A stretch of 48,943 bases of DNA from an uncultured Prochlorococcus sp. (GCA_902612005.1 CACMCA010000010.1:1-48943); one strand, 5' to 3'. Shown: positions 38,881 through 48,102, numbered from the stretch's first letter. The notes: a model not told the origin generated them from the sequence alone. Numbers and translations: made by a program.

Positions 38881-39462
38881 CTAATTAACTCCTATTAACT
38901 TTTGCCCATTCAATCTTTGAAGTACTCTTGAAATAATTAATTTTAGGGTAATTCTTTTTTCGTCAATAAGAAAAGATTCAATAATACTGGGTTGTTGATT
39001 AGGTTTTGATAAAGAAATACTTTTTAATGAACTAATGTCATCTTTCTCAAAGGATAACCAAAAGTTACATGTATCTTTAATTTCACAATTTATTACCCAA
39101 CATTTATCTCCAGCGATAGGTCTATTAGTGTTTGTAAGGTTAATATTCTTTATTTCTAATCCTCTTTGATTAATTTCCTCTGTAAGTGCAGGAATTAAAT
39201 GTATATTAATAAATTCTTGGAAAGGCTTTTTCTCTACTGGGAGTTCTTTTTTTGGTTTTGTAATAGGTTTGGCGGGAGTATCAATTTCATTTTTTATAAG
39301 AACTTTAGATGTAGAATTACTTTCAGAATTGCTATTAAGAATCTCATTATTGTTGATAACTTTTTCTGATTTAGGTTTTTTTAATTCCTCAGAGTCAGAT
39401 TTAGTAGTGTTGTCAGATAATTCTTTATTAACTCCATTATTTTTGTCTAAATTTTCTTCCAT
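38881..39462 (-). CDS. DUF2996 family protein
   Basis: A 193-residue protein. The first 80 residues are a low-complexity Asn/Ser/Lys/Glu region, disordered in character. The C-terminal 110 residues form the DUF2996 domain: FQEFINIHLIPALTEEINQRG, then CWVINCEIKDTCNFWLSFEKDD and VLQRLNGQKLIGVN. DUF2996 is cyanobacterial and conserved next to or near chlorophyll genes; its role is unknown. It lies 79 bases upstream of acsF on the same strand. Confidence 0.8.
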   Translation of the reverse strand: MEENLDKNNGVNKELSDNTTKSDSEELKKPKSEKVINNNEILNSNSESNSTSKVLIKNEIDTPAKPITKPKKELPVEKKPFQEFINIHLIPALTEEINQRGLEIKNINLTNTNRPIAGDKCWVINCEIKDTCNFWLSFEKDDISSLKSISLSKPNQQPSIIESFLIDEKRITLKLIISRVLQRLNGQKLIGVN

Positions 39463-39521
39463 AAAAAAAGTTATTTTTTTTATTATAAATTAAAAAAACA
39501 TTTTTTAATTAATTTATTTTT

Positions 39522-39965
39522 CTACCAATCATTATGAGTACTATCCCAATCATCTTCATTATCTGGATTTGAATAATTTAGATCTTTTTTTAAATTATTG
39601 TCATTCATATTTTTGACAACTCTGTAATTAACAGAAATTGTTGGTTGAGTTTCTCTTATATCCCTTTGTGGCGGCATATCAATGTTTGGTTCAATATCTT
39701 CATCATTATTAGATGATACGAAATCATCTTCTACATTTTCAATAGTTTTTTTTCTGAAACTAGTACTAGTAATTGTTGTATTCAATAAAGTGCTTACAAA
39801 TAAACCAGAAAAAAAAGAAATACTGATTAACTTACCTATACTTACTTCTTGTAGAGTCCATTTAAAGTATATAAATGAAGTCTTCTGATTATTATTTGTA
39901 TATAATAAAATTTGAAAAATTATTATTAAAAAAAGAGTTACTAATAAATATTTTTTCTTAAACAT
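39522..39965 (-). CDS. Conserved cyanobacterial membrane protein
   Basis: A 147-residue protein with two membrane helices (about 5-22 and 44-62). The tail is soluble and acidic; its distinctive segment PPQRDIRETQPTISVNYRVV looks conserved, while the acidic Asp/Glu/Asn-rich regions around it do not. The C-terminus ends DDWDSTHNDW. I recognise the general architecture as cyanobacterial but cannot name a function. It lies 59 bases upstream of the DUF2996 gene. Confidence 0.6.
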   Translation of the reverse strand: MFKKKYLLVTLFLIIIFQILLYTNNNQKTSFIYFKWTLQEVSIGKLISISFFSGLFVSTLLNTTITSTSFRKKTIENVEDDFVSSNNDEDIEPNIDMPPQRDIRETQPTISVNYRVVKNMNDNNLKKDLNYSNPDNEDDWDSTHNDW

Positions 39966-40029
39966 AATTATGAAAGTTATCTTAAATTTTTGGTTAATAT
40001 TTCCATAATATAGATTTGCGGAAAATTAT

Positions 40030-42252
40030 TTATGTTAATTCTAAATCAATTTGATATTTAAGAATATCGACTTTTATGATTTTTACTTCTATTGGATCTC
40101 CAACTTTATATGATTTTTTAGATTTTCTTCCAATCAATAAATTTTGCCTTGATCTATATTCATACCAATCATTATTAAGAGTGCTGACATGTACCAAACC
40201 CTCTACATTTAGTTCTGATATCTCAACAAAGAAACCATATGTTTGCACTGATAATATAAATCCACTATAAATATTACCCAGTAATTTTTCTGCTTTTCTT
40301 ACTTTTTTTATATTTATCATATTAGATTTATATTGGTTAATTTTGTACTTGGATTCATTAAGTTTATCTATTACAAACTTGTTAAATAATATTTCTAGAT
40401 TCTTTGAAATTGATGAATTAAATATATCCCAATTTACTAGGTCTAATGAATTCCTTTCGGATATATTGATTGCATTAATATTATTTTTCTTTGATTTCTT
40501 ACCATTTATTATCATATTAAAAATACAGTACTGGTTAATAAGATTAGTGAAGTCAAATCCAGGAATTGTCCATGGAGAAATAAATAATTTTTCTGATTCC
40601 TCAATATCAGAATTTTTAGATATCAACCTTATGTCATTTTCCTTTAATTCATTAATAAGAAGTTTATGTAAGATTCTTTTTTTATTATCATCGACACATA
40701 ATTTAATTACTTGACTAAATGTCAAATTGCCATTTTCATTAAGCTCTATATCTTTATCAATAAATTCTAAATATTTAATGATTTCATTTGCATTAACGTA
40801 ATCTATTCCCTTTGAAATGTATCCTGCACTCTTTAAGCCATATTGATTTGAATGTTTGAACCATATTAAATTTGCTTCATATAGTATTGGTGAAAGATAA
40901 GTTTGGCAATCTTCTTTATTTAATGATTCAAAATATCCCTTTGAAAATTCAGCTGGATTGTGAATAAAAAATTCTTCTAGTTCTTCAATTTTGTTGAGTG
41001 GCGCAGGAATTTCAACCTTACCCTCCAAAAGATGTTTTTGTCTGAATGAACATGAAATTTCAAGTATTTTATCTAAATCGTCGATATATTCCTTTATAGG
41101 TTTTAATACACGAGAGGTTATTCTTGATTTACTTTTTCTAGATAGAAGCGCCTCAGTATGATCACTTCCGACAATTAGAGAGCATTTTACTAAAGTAAGA
41201 TGAAATGCCCAATCAATTATTTCATTATTACTATCTAAATGTACGCAGAGGCTTATTGCTTCATTCTTTTCGGCAAATTTAAATTCAGAATCATTTCTTA
41301 TGGCTTCACTAAGGTAGTTTTGCCAATCATTTAATAAGGGCAATGATTCAAAGCCTTTAAATAATATTTCTAGAGATTTTTTACTATTTAGATCTACTCT
41401 TTCTGCAAGATTATTTGTATGTATCCATAATTTTGTACTTTTATTTTTCCCTTGCTCTATTTGAATCATTGGGAGCATTGGAGAATTATTAGAATTCCAA
41501 CTTTTGAATAAATAAGAGTTTTTATCACTAAGGTCTATCCTCTCCCTTTTTTCTATTTTTTTAGACTCAATATGATTTAAATTATTTGATTTAATAATAT
41601 TGCTTTTAGATAAAACAAAGTCTGTATCATACTCTTCATTATTGTTTAGTTTTAGCTCTTGTATTACATGACCTAGTCCTTCTTCTTGACCTATGGGAAA
41701 TCTATCAATCTCAACTTTTACTATGTTCTTGTCGTCTGGTTTGAAAGTGTATTTTTTATTCTCTTTTGGAAGTTTAATTTTAGAAAGGATCCTGTCGTCT
41801 ATTGGGATTGCATATACATCATTATTTATTATTTCAACTTTAGAAAGAAGTATTTGATTTGATCTTTCAAGAATACAATCAACTATTCCTTCAGGTGATC
41901 TTCTTCTATAACCCTCTTTTATTATCCTTACTAAAACCTTATCTCCATTCCATGCATAGTTAAGTAGATTTTCTTTAATATAGATATCTTCTTTGTCTTT
42001 TCCCCTCACAGCAAAGCAATAGCCTTTGCTACTACATCTTATTTTGGCAACAAGATGATCACTATCTTTTATGCAGGTATACTCATCATCTTCATTTTTA
42101 TTAATTATTTCAAGTTTTTCTAGAGCTGTTAAAGCAATATCTAATTTATCCTTATCAGATTTCTTTGTTATTTTTAATAATCTGCATAATTTTTTATATT
42201 CTAAACCTTCTGACTGATAAAGATTATCAATTATTGAAGATGATGTGAACAT
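40030..42252 (-). CDS. RNase II/RNB-family protein with degenerate catalytic sites
   Basis: From the ATG at 42252 the protein has 740 residues. It keeps an N-terminal winged-helix/OB region (CSSKGYCFAVRGKDKEDIYI and GDKVLVRIIKEG) and a C-terminal S1 domain (YSGFILSVQTYGFFVEISEL, then EGLVHVSTL). In the RNB core, the expected TIDP..A.D.DDA motif is absent: after KRERIDLSDKNS the frame runs into SWNSNNSPMLPMIQIEQ with no Asp cluster. The SPIRRY..L region reads SPWTIPGFDFTNLI with no catalytic Arg. It probably binds RNA without cleaving it. It may correspond to the cyanobacterial Zam protein, but I cannot confirm this. Confidence 0.7.
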   Translation of the reverse strand: MFTSSSIIDNLYQSEGLEYKKLCRLLKITKKSDKDKLDIALTALEKLEIINKNEDDEYTCIKDSDHLVAKIRCSSKGYCFAVRGKDKEDIYIKENLLNYAWNGDKVLVRIIKEGYRRRSPEGIVDCILERSNQILLSKVEIINNDVYAIPIDDRILSKIKLPKENKKYTFKPDDKNIVKVEIDRFPIGQEEGLGHVIQELKLNNNEEYDTDFVLSKSNIIKSNNLNHIESKKIEKRERIDLSDKNSYLFKSWNSNNSPMLPMIQIEQGKNKSTKLWIHTNNLAERVDLNSKKSLEILFKGFESLPLLNDWQNYLSEAIRNDSEFKFAEKNEAISLCVHLDSNNEIIDWAFHLTLVKCSLIVGSDHTEALLSRKSKSRITSRVLKPIKEYIDDLDKILEISCSFRQKHLLEGKVEIPAPLNKIEELEEFFIHNPAEFSKGYFESLNKEDCQTYLSPILYEANLIWFKHSNQYGLKSAGYISKGIDYVNANEIIKYLEFIDKDIELNENGNLTFSQVIKLCVDDNKKRILHKLLINELKENDIRLISKNSDIEESEKLFISPWTIPGFDFTNLINQYCIFNMIINGKKSKKNNINAINISERNSLDLVNWDIFNSSISKNLEILFNKFVIDKLNESKYKINQYKSNMINIKKVRKAEKLLGNIYSGFILSVQTYGFFVEISELNVEGLVHVSTLNNDWYEYRSRQNLLIGRKSKKSYKVGDPIEVKIIKVDILKYQIDLELT

Positions 42253-42324
42253 GATGTAGAAGAAATTATAAATTAATTTAGAGGTATACACTTCATTATT
42301 ACACCTTATTATCCAAGCTTAAAA

Positions 42325-42636
42325 CTAATTATTTTCTTTCTCTTCTTTTTCTTCTTTTTCTATAGTGAAAGAATTGATAAAAAGCCTTATACCTATAATA
42401 AAAAATGTAAGAGAGGCTATTGATTTAAGAACTACTTCGGGTAAAAAACTCGAAATAGAACCGCCTGTTAAAGCTCCTAGTAAACTTGCAAAAACAAGTG
42501 CTGAAGAAGATCCTAGAAAAACTGCTAGTGGTTTATTTGAAGTTCCGCTTATAGTTAAAGTAGCCAGTTGAGTTTTGTCACCTAATTCAGCTATGAAAAC
42601 GGTTAGAAAAGTTGATAGTAATAAACTTAAAACCAT
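42325..42636 (-). CDS. UPF0016/GDT1 family half-transporter, second subunit
   Basis: A 103-residue protein with three membrane helices. The family motif E-x-G-D-K-[TS] is present as FIAELGDKTQLATL near residue 15. The C-terminus is a Lys/Glu run. Full-length UPF0016 proteins carry two such halves in one chain; here they are two genes. Fused members move manganese or calcium, and split pairs in cyanobacteria have been described as hemi manganese exchangers. Its ATG is immediately adjacent to the stop of the partner gene. Confidence 0.85.
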   Translation of the reverse strand: MVLSLLLSTFLTVFIAELGDKTQLATLTISGTSNKPLAVFLGSSSALVFASLLGALTGGSISSFLPEVVLKSIASLTFFIIGIRLFINSFTIEKEEKEEKENN

Positions 42637-42963
42637 TTAAAAATAATTTTTGAAAGTTTCATAAGCTAAAAATACACTTATCAGTATCATTAAAGCACCA
42701 GTTGATAAAGCAAATTTGCTAGGAGATATTTTTGTTGATACCCATTTACCAATAAGAACTCCTACTATGCTTGAACTTATTAATGCTAGAGAACTTCCAA
42801 GAAAAACAATAATTGGCTTACCCGATTCCGCAGAAAGCATCAATGTGGCTATCTGAGTTTTATCGCCAAGTTCAGCAATAAAGATTGTTGTAAAAGTCGT
42901 TATAAATATAGAAAAAAAACTTTTTTCTATATTATTTTCCTTTTTTTCTAATTTACTATTCAT
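42637..42963 (-). CDS. UPF0016/GDT1 family half-transporter, first subunit
   Basis: A 108-residue protein with a charged start (SKLEKKENNIEKS), then FIAELGDKTQIATLMLSAES and two further helices. It shares its motif and topology with the following gene and presumably forms a heterodimer with it in the membrane. Manganese transport is the best family-level guess, relevant to photosystem II in this organism. The ATG at 42963 overlaps the stop of the YkgJ-type gene by four bases. Confidence 0.85.
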   Translation of the reverse strand: MNSKLEKKENNIEKSFFSIFITTFTTIFIAELGDKTQIATLMLSAESGKPIIVFLGSSLALISSSIVGVLIGKWVSTKISPSKFALSTGALMILISVFLAYETFKNYF

Positions 42964-43307
42964 TTTCCTGAAACAGCAATTTCAAAGGTTTTCATCTCTT
43001 TACTTTTGTATCCATAATTTGAGGAAATATGTTGTTTGCAGCAATCTATTAAAAATTTGTCCCCAGATTTCAAATATTCTTTAAATGTAGTTGAAAATTC
43101 ATTTACCCGGCAAAAATGTGGTCTGGTTTCATAAATTAAGCATTTTTTATTTTCTCTGTCCAAGTTTTTACACCATCCGTCTCTAGCAGTCATCGAGTTT
43201 ATCAAATCTATGTCTTCTTTGTTAAGTTTGTCAGCCAAATCACTTCTTTCGTTCAAGTCGAATTTACAACAAGCTCCGCAATTTTCTATACATGTCCATG
43301 ATTTCAT
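42960..43307 (-). CDS. YkgJ-family cysteine-cluster protein
   Basis: A 115-residue protein. Cys6, Cys10, Cys13 and Cys14 (CIENCGACC) are followed by GWCKNLDRENKKCLIYETRPHFCRV (quoted in part) and DCCKQH, the CxxxCxxCC plus C-x-I-Y-x-x-R-P-x-x-C pattern of YkgJ/Fe-S oxidoreductase-like proteins (Pfam CxxCxxCC). The cysteines probably bind zinc or an iron-sulphur cluster; function is unknown. It is first in an operon with the UPF0016 pair, an association that hints at metal handling. Confidence 0.85.
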   Translation of the reverse strand: MKSWTCIENCGACCKFDLNERSDLADKLNKEDIDLINSMTARDGWCKNLDRENKKCLIYETRPHFCRVNEFSTTFKEYLKSGDKFLIDCCKQHISSNYGYKSKEMKTFEIAVSGK

Positions 43308-43389
43308 AATTTAATTCAATCTTGTAACGTATCAGTACAGTTTCGTCATTTATTTGTAAAAATAGTATCACAAAACATATTCATTAATC

Positions 43390-43467
43390 ATGGCAACACT
43401 TATTCCTTTGGCTGTAGTTGCGTTAGCAGGACCAGCAATAATTGCTCTTGTATTTTACCGTAAATAA
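43390..43467 (+). CDS. psb30: Photosystem II peptide Psb30 (Ycf12)
   Basis: A 25-residue peptide, MATLIPLAVVALAGPAIIAL then VFYRK, with one membrane helix. The GP-[IL]-[IV]-I-A-L-x-x-[FY]-R end matches Psb30/Ycf12, the small subunit at the edge of photosystem II near PsbE/PsbJ. Such a short reading frame could be spurious, but the family-specific ending and a clean ATG make it likely. It has its own upstream gap of about 80 bases and is followed 15 bases later by the HAD gene. Confidence 0.65.
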   Translation: MATLIPLAVVALAGPAIIALVFYRK

Positions 43468-43482
43468 AAGAAATTCTTTTTG

Positions 43483-44244
43483 GTGACGTATCTTGAAGGT
43501 GTTTATTGGGATTTAGATGGTACCATCGCAAATACGGAATTAGAGGCACACTTACCTGCTTTTAATAATGCTTTCAATGACCTTGGTATTAATTGGAATT
43601 GGGACACTAATAAATATATAAAACTTCTGAAGATAAATGGGGGTAAAAATAGGATTGCTTATTACGCTAAATCTAATAATGATGATTTCTCAGAAGATTT
43701 AATTCTCAAAATTCATAAAACTAAGCAGTTTCATTATTTAGAAATTTTAAAAAAAAATTGCGTTAGTTTGAAAACTGGTGTTTTTAGATTAATAAATGAA
43801 TTACATAAAAAAAAAGTAAGACAATTTATTGTTACTTCAAGTTCAAGAATTCAAGTCAATCTACTTGTCGAATATCTTTTTAATGGCTTCAATCCTTTTG
43901 AGTTCATTATTACAAGTGAAGACGTTGAATTAAAGAAACCAAATCCACTACCATATTTAAAGGCAATCCAATTAAGTGGTATAAACAAAAACAACTCAAT
44001 TGTTTTTGAAGACTCCAATCCGGGATTGAAATCTTCCTTGGCAGCTAACTTGCCTACAATTTTTGTTCCTTCAAACATCCCGATTGTTCTAGAGGAAAAT
44101 ATTAAATTAGATTGTATTTTAGACACTCTTGGTGATGAGAATAATGTGGCAAATGTAATTAAAGGCCCTAAACTTAAAAAATCATATGTTGACTATAACT
44201 TTCTAAGTGATTATTTAGTATCTTTTAGTAATGCAAAAAACTAA
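43483..44244 (+). CDS. HAD-superfamily phosphatase, CbbY-like
   Basis: From the GTG at 43483 (an adjacent TTG at 43480 is the alternative) the protein has 253 residues. Motif I VYWDLDGTIANTE gives the nucleophile Asp10 and acid/base Asp12. Motif II is IVTSSSR, motif III lies at EDVELKKPNPLPYL (Lys), and motif IV is VFEDSNPGLKS. The cap sequence between motifs I and II resembles CbbY, a phosphatase of xylulose-1,5-bisphosphate, a Rubisco inhibitor. The exact substrate is inferred. The 3' end overlaps ycf20 by 14 bases. Confidence 0.85.
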   Translation: MTYLEGVYWDLDGTIANTELEAHLPAFNNAFNDLGINWNWDTNKYIKLLKINGGKNRIAYYAKSNNDDFSEDLILKIHKTKQFHYLEILKKNCVSLKTGVFRLINELHKKKVRQFIVTSSSRIQVNLLVEYLFNGFNPFEFIITSEDVELKKPNPLPYLKAIQLSGINKNNSIVFEDSNPGLKSSLAANLPTIFVPSNIPIVLEENIKLDCILDTLGDENNVANVIKGPKLKKSYVDYNFLSDYLVSFSNAKN

Positions 44245-44557
44245 TTTTTCAAGAATTACCTACCAGTTAAATAATTTATTTTTTGGTTTTCTAAGTGATA
44301 CTTGGAGAATAAAATCTGTTGGTCTAATTTCTGTTTTGACAGGTTATTTTTTGTTCGCAAATTTTATTACAAAATTTATATCTGAAGGTAAAAATGAGTT
44401 GATAATGGTCCCAATAATTATTGTTTTTATTGAGATTATTATAAGAATTAAACCTTCCGCAAGTTCAAAGTTTTATTATCTATGGACCGTAGTTGATAAA
44501 TTAAGAATTGGTGCAATTTATGCTGTTATACTTGAAGCATTTAAATTAGGGTCTTAA
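44231..44557 (+). CDS. ycf20: Ycf20-like protein (DUF565)
   Basis: A 108-residue protein with three hydrophobic segments (about 28-48, 58-72 and 94-106). WRIKSVGLISVLTGYFLFANF and the C-terminal LRIGAIYAVILEAFKLGS are the signature of DUF565/Ycf20; the final E-A-F-K-L-G-S is nearly invariant. In green algae and plants the family affects non-photochemical quenching. It overlaps the HAD gene, so the two are co-expressed. It converges on rpmF. Confidence 0.88.
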   Translation: MQKTNFSRITYQLNNLFFGFLSDTWRIKSVGLISVLTGYFLFANFITKFISEGKNELIMVPIIIVFIEIIIRIKPSASSKFYYLWTVVDKLRIGAIYAVILEAFKLGS

Positions 44558-44560
44558 AAG

Positions 44561-44731
44561 CTATTCTTCTTCTTCTTCTTCAATAGGATAAACAAATCCT
44601 TGAGCTTTCCCAGTTAAAACTGATTTACCTAAAGATATAGCTTTTTGAGCTGCTATTGCTGCTTTTCCTTTCCAAACAGCATGCCTTTGGTTTCTTTTGC
44701 TCTTTGATTTTTTCTTCTTTGGTACAGCCAT
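44561..44731 (-). CDS. rpmF: 50S ribosomal protein L32
   Basis: The minus strand from the ATG at 44731 reads [20 protein letters not shown] and continues to a six-Glu C-terminus, 56 residues. This is L32 of the cyanobacterial/plastid type, whose N-terminal AVPKKK..K.....R and W-K are characteristic and which lacks the zinc-ribbon cysteines of other bacteria. It is a 50S subunit component. It shares only three bases of space with the convergent ycf20 stop. Confidence 0.96.
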   Translation of the reverse strand: MAVPKKKKSKSKRNQRHAVWKGKAAIAAQKAISLGKSVLTGKAQGFVYPIEEEEEE

Positions 44732-44862
44732 TCTGTTTCTTTATTTCCATATAATAATATAACCTTTAACTGGTTATCTCCAAAACTTTTGAGTATATTT
44801 TGTTTATATACGTCAATTTTTTAAATAAGCATATATGCTTTATTAATCACTTATAAAGATTA

Positions 44863-46617
44863 GTGTTTAGATCAAAATTCTCATATTCAGATTCTAAATC
44901 AAGTTATTCGGATCTTCTAGAAGATATAGAGACGGGGAAAATAGAATCAATATTTTTCTATCCTAGGCAGAGAGAAATTGATGTTCTGTATAAAAATGGC
45001 GATAAATTTAAAATACCTATCCTTTACAATGATCAATTAATCCTTGAAAAGGCTACTGAAAATAAGGTAGATCTAACCATTAACAATAGTAGAAAAGAAG
45101 CCTCAGCTGCTAATTCATTTGCTTCAATAAGTCTTTTTCTGATTTTCATATTAGCTATAGTCTTAATCTTAAGGAGTACATCAAAATTGGCTTCTAGAGC
45201 TTTTGGTTTTACCAAAAATCAAGCTAAATTTGTAACTATTGATGATGTAGAAACGAGATTCGATGATGTAGCTGGCGTCCCTGAAGCCGCTGAGGAATTA
45301 AAAGAGGTAATAACATTTTTGAAAGAACCAAAGAAATTTGAAAATCTTGGAGCAAAAGTTCCCAAGGGGGTTCTTCTAATAGGCCCACCAGGAACAGGTA
45401 AAACATTATTAGCTAAAGCAATTGCTGGTGAATCAGGAGTGCCTTTTCTTTCAATATCGGCATCAGAGTTTGTAGAACTTTTTGTGGGTGTTGGAGCAAG
45501 CCGAGTTCGTGATCTATTCTCTAAGGCTAAGGAAAAATCTCCTTGTATAATTTTCATTGATGAAATTGATTCCATTGGTAGGCAAAGAGGGTCTGGGATC
45601 GGAGGAGGAAATGATGAAAGAGAACAAACCCTTAATCAGCTTCTAACTGAATTAGATGGTTTTGCTGACAATTCCGGGATTATTGTTTTAGCAGCAACAA
45701 ATAGACCAGATATTTTGGATGCAGCATTATTAAGACCTGGTAGATTTGATAGAAAAATTGAAGTAATGCTTCCAGATTTAGATGGAAGAAAAAAAATTCT
45801 TTCAGTTCACTCGCTTTCCAAACCACTTTCAAGCGAAGTTGACTTAGGATATTGGGCTTCTAGAACAGTTGGATTTTCGGGAGCAGATCTTGCAAATTTG
45901 ATGAACGAGAGTGCTATTCACTGTGCAAGAGATGAATCTAAATTAATCAGTGATCTTCATATAGAAAATGCTCTTGATAAAATTACCATCGGACTGAGAA
46001 GTTCATTAATAACTTCTCCAAATATGAAAAAAATTATTGCTTATAACGAGGTAGGCAGAGCGATTGTATCTGCCGTGAGAAATGGAATTGAATCTGTTGA
46101 TAAAATTACGATCTTACCTAGATCTGGATCTATAGGAGGATATACAAAAATATGTCCTGACGAAGATGTAATTTCAAGTGGTTTGATTTCAAAAAAATTA
46201 TTATTTTCTAAAATTGAAATTGCTTTAGCTGGAAGAGCCGCAGAAACGATAGTTTTTGGTGAAGGTGAAATTACACAATGCTCCTTAAATGATATCTCTT
46301 ATGCGACAAATATCGTAAGGGAAATGGTTACAAAATATGGATTTTCAATTATTGGTCCAATTTCAATGGATTCTGATACTAATGAAATGTATTTAGGAGA
46401 TGGATTATTTAGAAGAAAGCCTCTCATAGCAGAAAATACAAGCTCTAGAATAGATAATGAAATCATAAATATTTCTAAAATTTCATTAAATAATTCAATA
46501 AAAATATTGAAAAAAAATAGAGTCTTACTAGATAAATTAGTTGATATACTTTTAAATCAAGAAACTATAGATAAAAAAGTTTTTAAATTAACAACTTCTA
46601 AATTGTTGAAAGTTTGA
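44863..46617 (+). CDS. FtsH-like AAA ATPase with inactivated protease site (FtsHi-type)
   Basis: A 584-residue FtsH homologue. It keeps Walker A GPPGTGKT (174-181), pore loop [13 protein letters not shown], Walker [10 protein letters not shown] (Glu234) and [15 protein letters not shown]. The zinc motif, HExGH in active FtsH, reads NEVGR (Asn395-Arg399), so both His ligands are gone; only the third ligand Asp477 (SLNDIS) remains. The first membrane helix is absent: the GTG start at 44863 is the only start after a stop at 44854, leaving one helix at about 86-105. It is likely an unfoldase or partner subunit rather than a protease. Confidence 0.9.
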   Translation: MFRSKFSYSDSKSSYSDLLEDIETGKIESIFFYPRQREIDVLYKNGDKFKIPILYNDQLILEKATENKVDLTINNSRKEASAANSFASISLFLIFILAIVLILRSTSKLASRAFGFTKNQAKFVTIDDVETRFDDVAGVPEAAEELKEVITFLKEPKKFENLGAKVPKGVLLIGPPGTGKTLLAKAIAGESGVPFLSISASEFVELFVGVGASRVRDLFSKAKEKSPCIIFIDEIDSIGRQRGSGIGGGNDEREQTLNQLLTELDGFADNSGIIVLAATNRPDILDAALLRPGRFDRKIEVMLPDLDGRKKILSVHSLSKPLSSEVDLGYWASRTVGFSGADLANLMNESAIHCARDESKLISDLHIENALDKITIGLRSSLITSPNMKKIIAYNEVGRAIVSAVRNGIESVDKITILPRSGSIGGYTKICPDEDVISSGLISKKLLFSKIEIALAGRAAETIVFGEGEITQCSLNDISYATNIVREMVTKYGFSIIGPISMDSDTNEMYLGDGLFRRKPLIAENTSSRIDNEIINISKISLNNSIKILKKNRVLLDKLVDILLNQETIDKKVFKLTTSKLLKV

Positions 46618-46650
46618 TTTAATTGTTTTAAATTAAAAAAAAATATTTTC

Positions 46651-47403
46651 TTGATAATTAAAAACAATACAACGAAATTATTAGTTACACTTTCATTTTT
46701 GCTTATTCTTCCATTTGTACAAAAACAATGGTTAAATTTGTATTTACTTAATATTAATAATATTTCTTTTTATTCAATTCTTTACTATTTGAGCGGAGCA
46801 ATATGTCCATCTTTAGTGTGTTTAAACTCGTTAAAAAACTATACATACTTTAAATTTAATAATGATAAGATTCATAGTATAAAAATAATTAAAGGAAAAA
46901 GATTATTATTCTTAGTAGCAATAAATTTAATATTTCTCTCTTACTTAATAGCTGATTATATATATATAAATTTTGATCTTATATTTAATTTATTTCTTGA
47001 AGGAATTAATGTACCAAAACCGGATATTCCACAGTTAAGTTTTTTTATATTTGTAATTTCTATCTTATTAATTTTTAAGAAATCTAGGTTTCTGTTAAAA
47101 AAAATAATATTGGTAAATTTTATTTTGATTTCTCTTTATCTTTGGCATCTTCAAATTAATAATATTAGTGTTGATGAAAAGTTTCATATTTATAGATATT
47201 TTGGTTTAAATGACTTAAATCTAATTAATATATTTATCCTAGTTACCCTAGAAATTTCTTTTTATACGTGGTCCTACATTTCATATAAAAGTAATTTAAG
47301 CGATTGGATCGTCCCGAAACCTCAAAAAGGGGATGTTATCCCATTTTTGAATATATTTATTTTTTATTTTTTTATAATTATTTACTACTCAATACTTACT
47401 TAA
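46651..47403 (+). CDS. Polytopic membrane protein following the FtsH-like gene
   Basis: A 250-residue protein with six or seven membrane helices and no internal Met, so the start is TTG at 46651, 34 bases after the FtsH-like stop. Recognisable points are a YYLSGAICPSLVCLNSL segment near residue 45-60, KPDIPQLSF, and the polar end SDWIVPKPQKGDVIPFLN. I do not recognise the family. Same-strand proximity suggests co-transcription with the FtsH-like gene and a possible shared complex, which is an inference. Confidence 0.65.
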   Translation: MIIKNNTTKLLVTLSFLLILPFVQKQWLNLYLLNINNISFYSILYYLSGAICPSLVCLNSLKNYTYFKFNNDKIHSIKIIKGKRLLFLVAINLIFLSYLIADYIYINFDLIFNLFLEGINVPKPDIPQLSFFIFVISILLIFKKSRFLLKKIILVNFILISLYLWHLQINNISVDEKFHIYRYFGLNDLNLINIFILVTLEISFYTWSYISYKSNLSDWIVPKPQKGDVIPFLNIFIFYFFIIIYYSILT

Positions 47404-47418
47404 ATTTTTCAAATCCTT

Positions 47419-48003
47419 CTATAGCGCAGAAAAATATTCCTTACTACCTTTGGGGTCCTCTAACATTGTTTTCTCCCCGGGTGTCCAGTTTGCTGGACAT
47501 ACTTCATCGGGGTTTGCCGCAACGTATTGATATCCTTGAAGAATCCTTAGCGTTTCGTCAACGTTTCTACCTACAGGAGCCTTGTTAACAGTCGTATGCA
47601 TAACTACTCCTTCAGGATTGATAAGAAATAAACCTCTATCGGCCTCTCCATCATCATTAAGAACATTATACGCTTGGCAAATTTCTCTTTTTAAGTCAGA
47701 AACTAACGGGTAGTTAATATCACCTATTCCGCCTTCATTTCTTGGGGTTTGTATCCATGCTAAATGACAGTGTTTGCTATCAACTGATACCCCAAGTATT
47801 TCAGTATTAAGAGCTGAGAAATCTTGGTATCTATCACTAAATGCAGTGATTTCAGTTGGACATACAAATGTAAAATCTAGTGGGTAAAAGAATAAGACAA
47901 CCCATTTACCTCTTAGACCTGAAAGTGTAATCTCCTTAAACTCTTGATCATATACTGCTGTAGCACTAAAGTCTGGTGCTTCTTGGCCAACTCTTAAGCT
48001 CAT
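47419..48003 (-). CDS. 2-Cys peroxiredoxin (typical, AhpC/Prx1 type)
   Basis: A 194-residue protein with peroxidatic Cys48 in [17 protein letters not shown] and resolving Cys169 in [11 protein letters not shown]. This is the typical 2-Cys subgroup found in all cyanobacteria and plastids, a decamer reduced by thioredoxin. It detoxifies H2O2 and organic peroxides, a major route in organisms lacking catalase. The ATG at 48003 is well supported, with the conserved RVGQEAPDF at the start. It converges on the membrane-protein gene with 15 bases between. Confidence 0.97.
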   Translation of the reverse strand: MSLRVGQEAPDFSATAVYDQEFKEITLSGLRGKWVVLFFYPLDFTFVCPTEITAFSDRYQDFSALNTEILGVSVDSKHCHLAWIQTPRNEGGIGDINYPLVSDLKREICQAYNVLNDDGEADRGLFLINPEGVVMHTTVNKAPVGRNVDETLRILQGYQYVAANPDEVCPANWTPGEKTMLEDPKGSKEYFSAL

Positions 48004-48102
48004 GAAAAAATTTGTCCTTATTTAAATTATGTATGGTCTGAATGACCGTAATAAGTATTATAATTTTATTAATAATGAATTAGCAAGTTTTTTTTTAATT
48101 CA

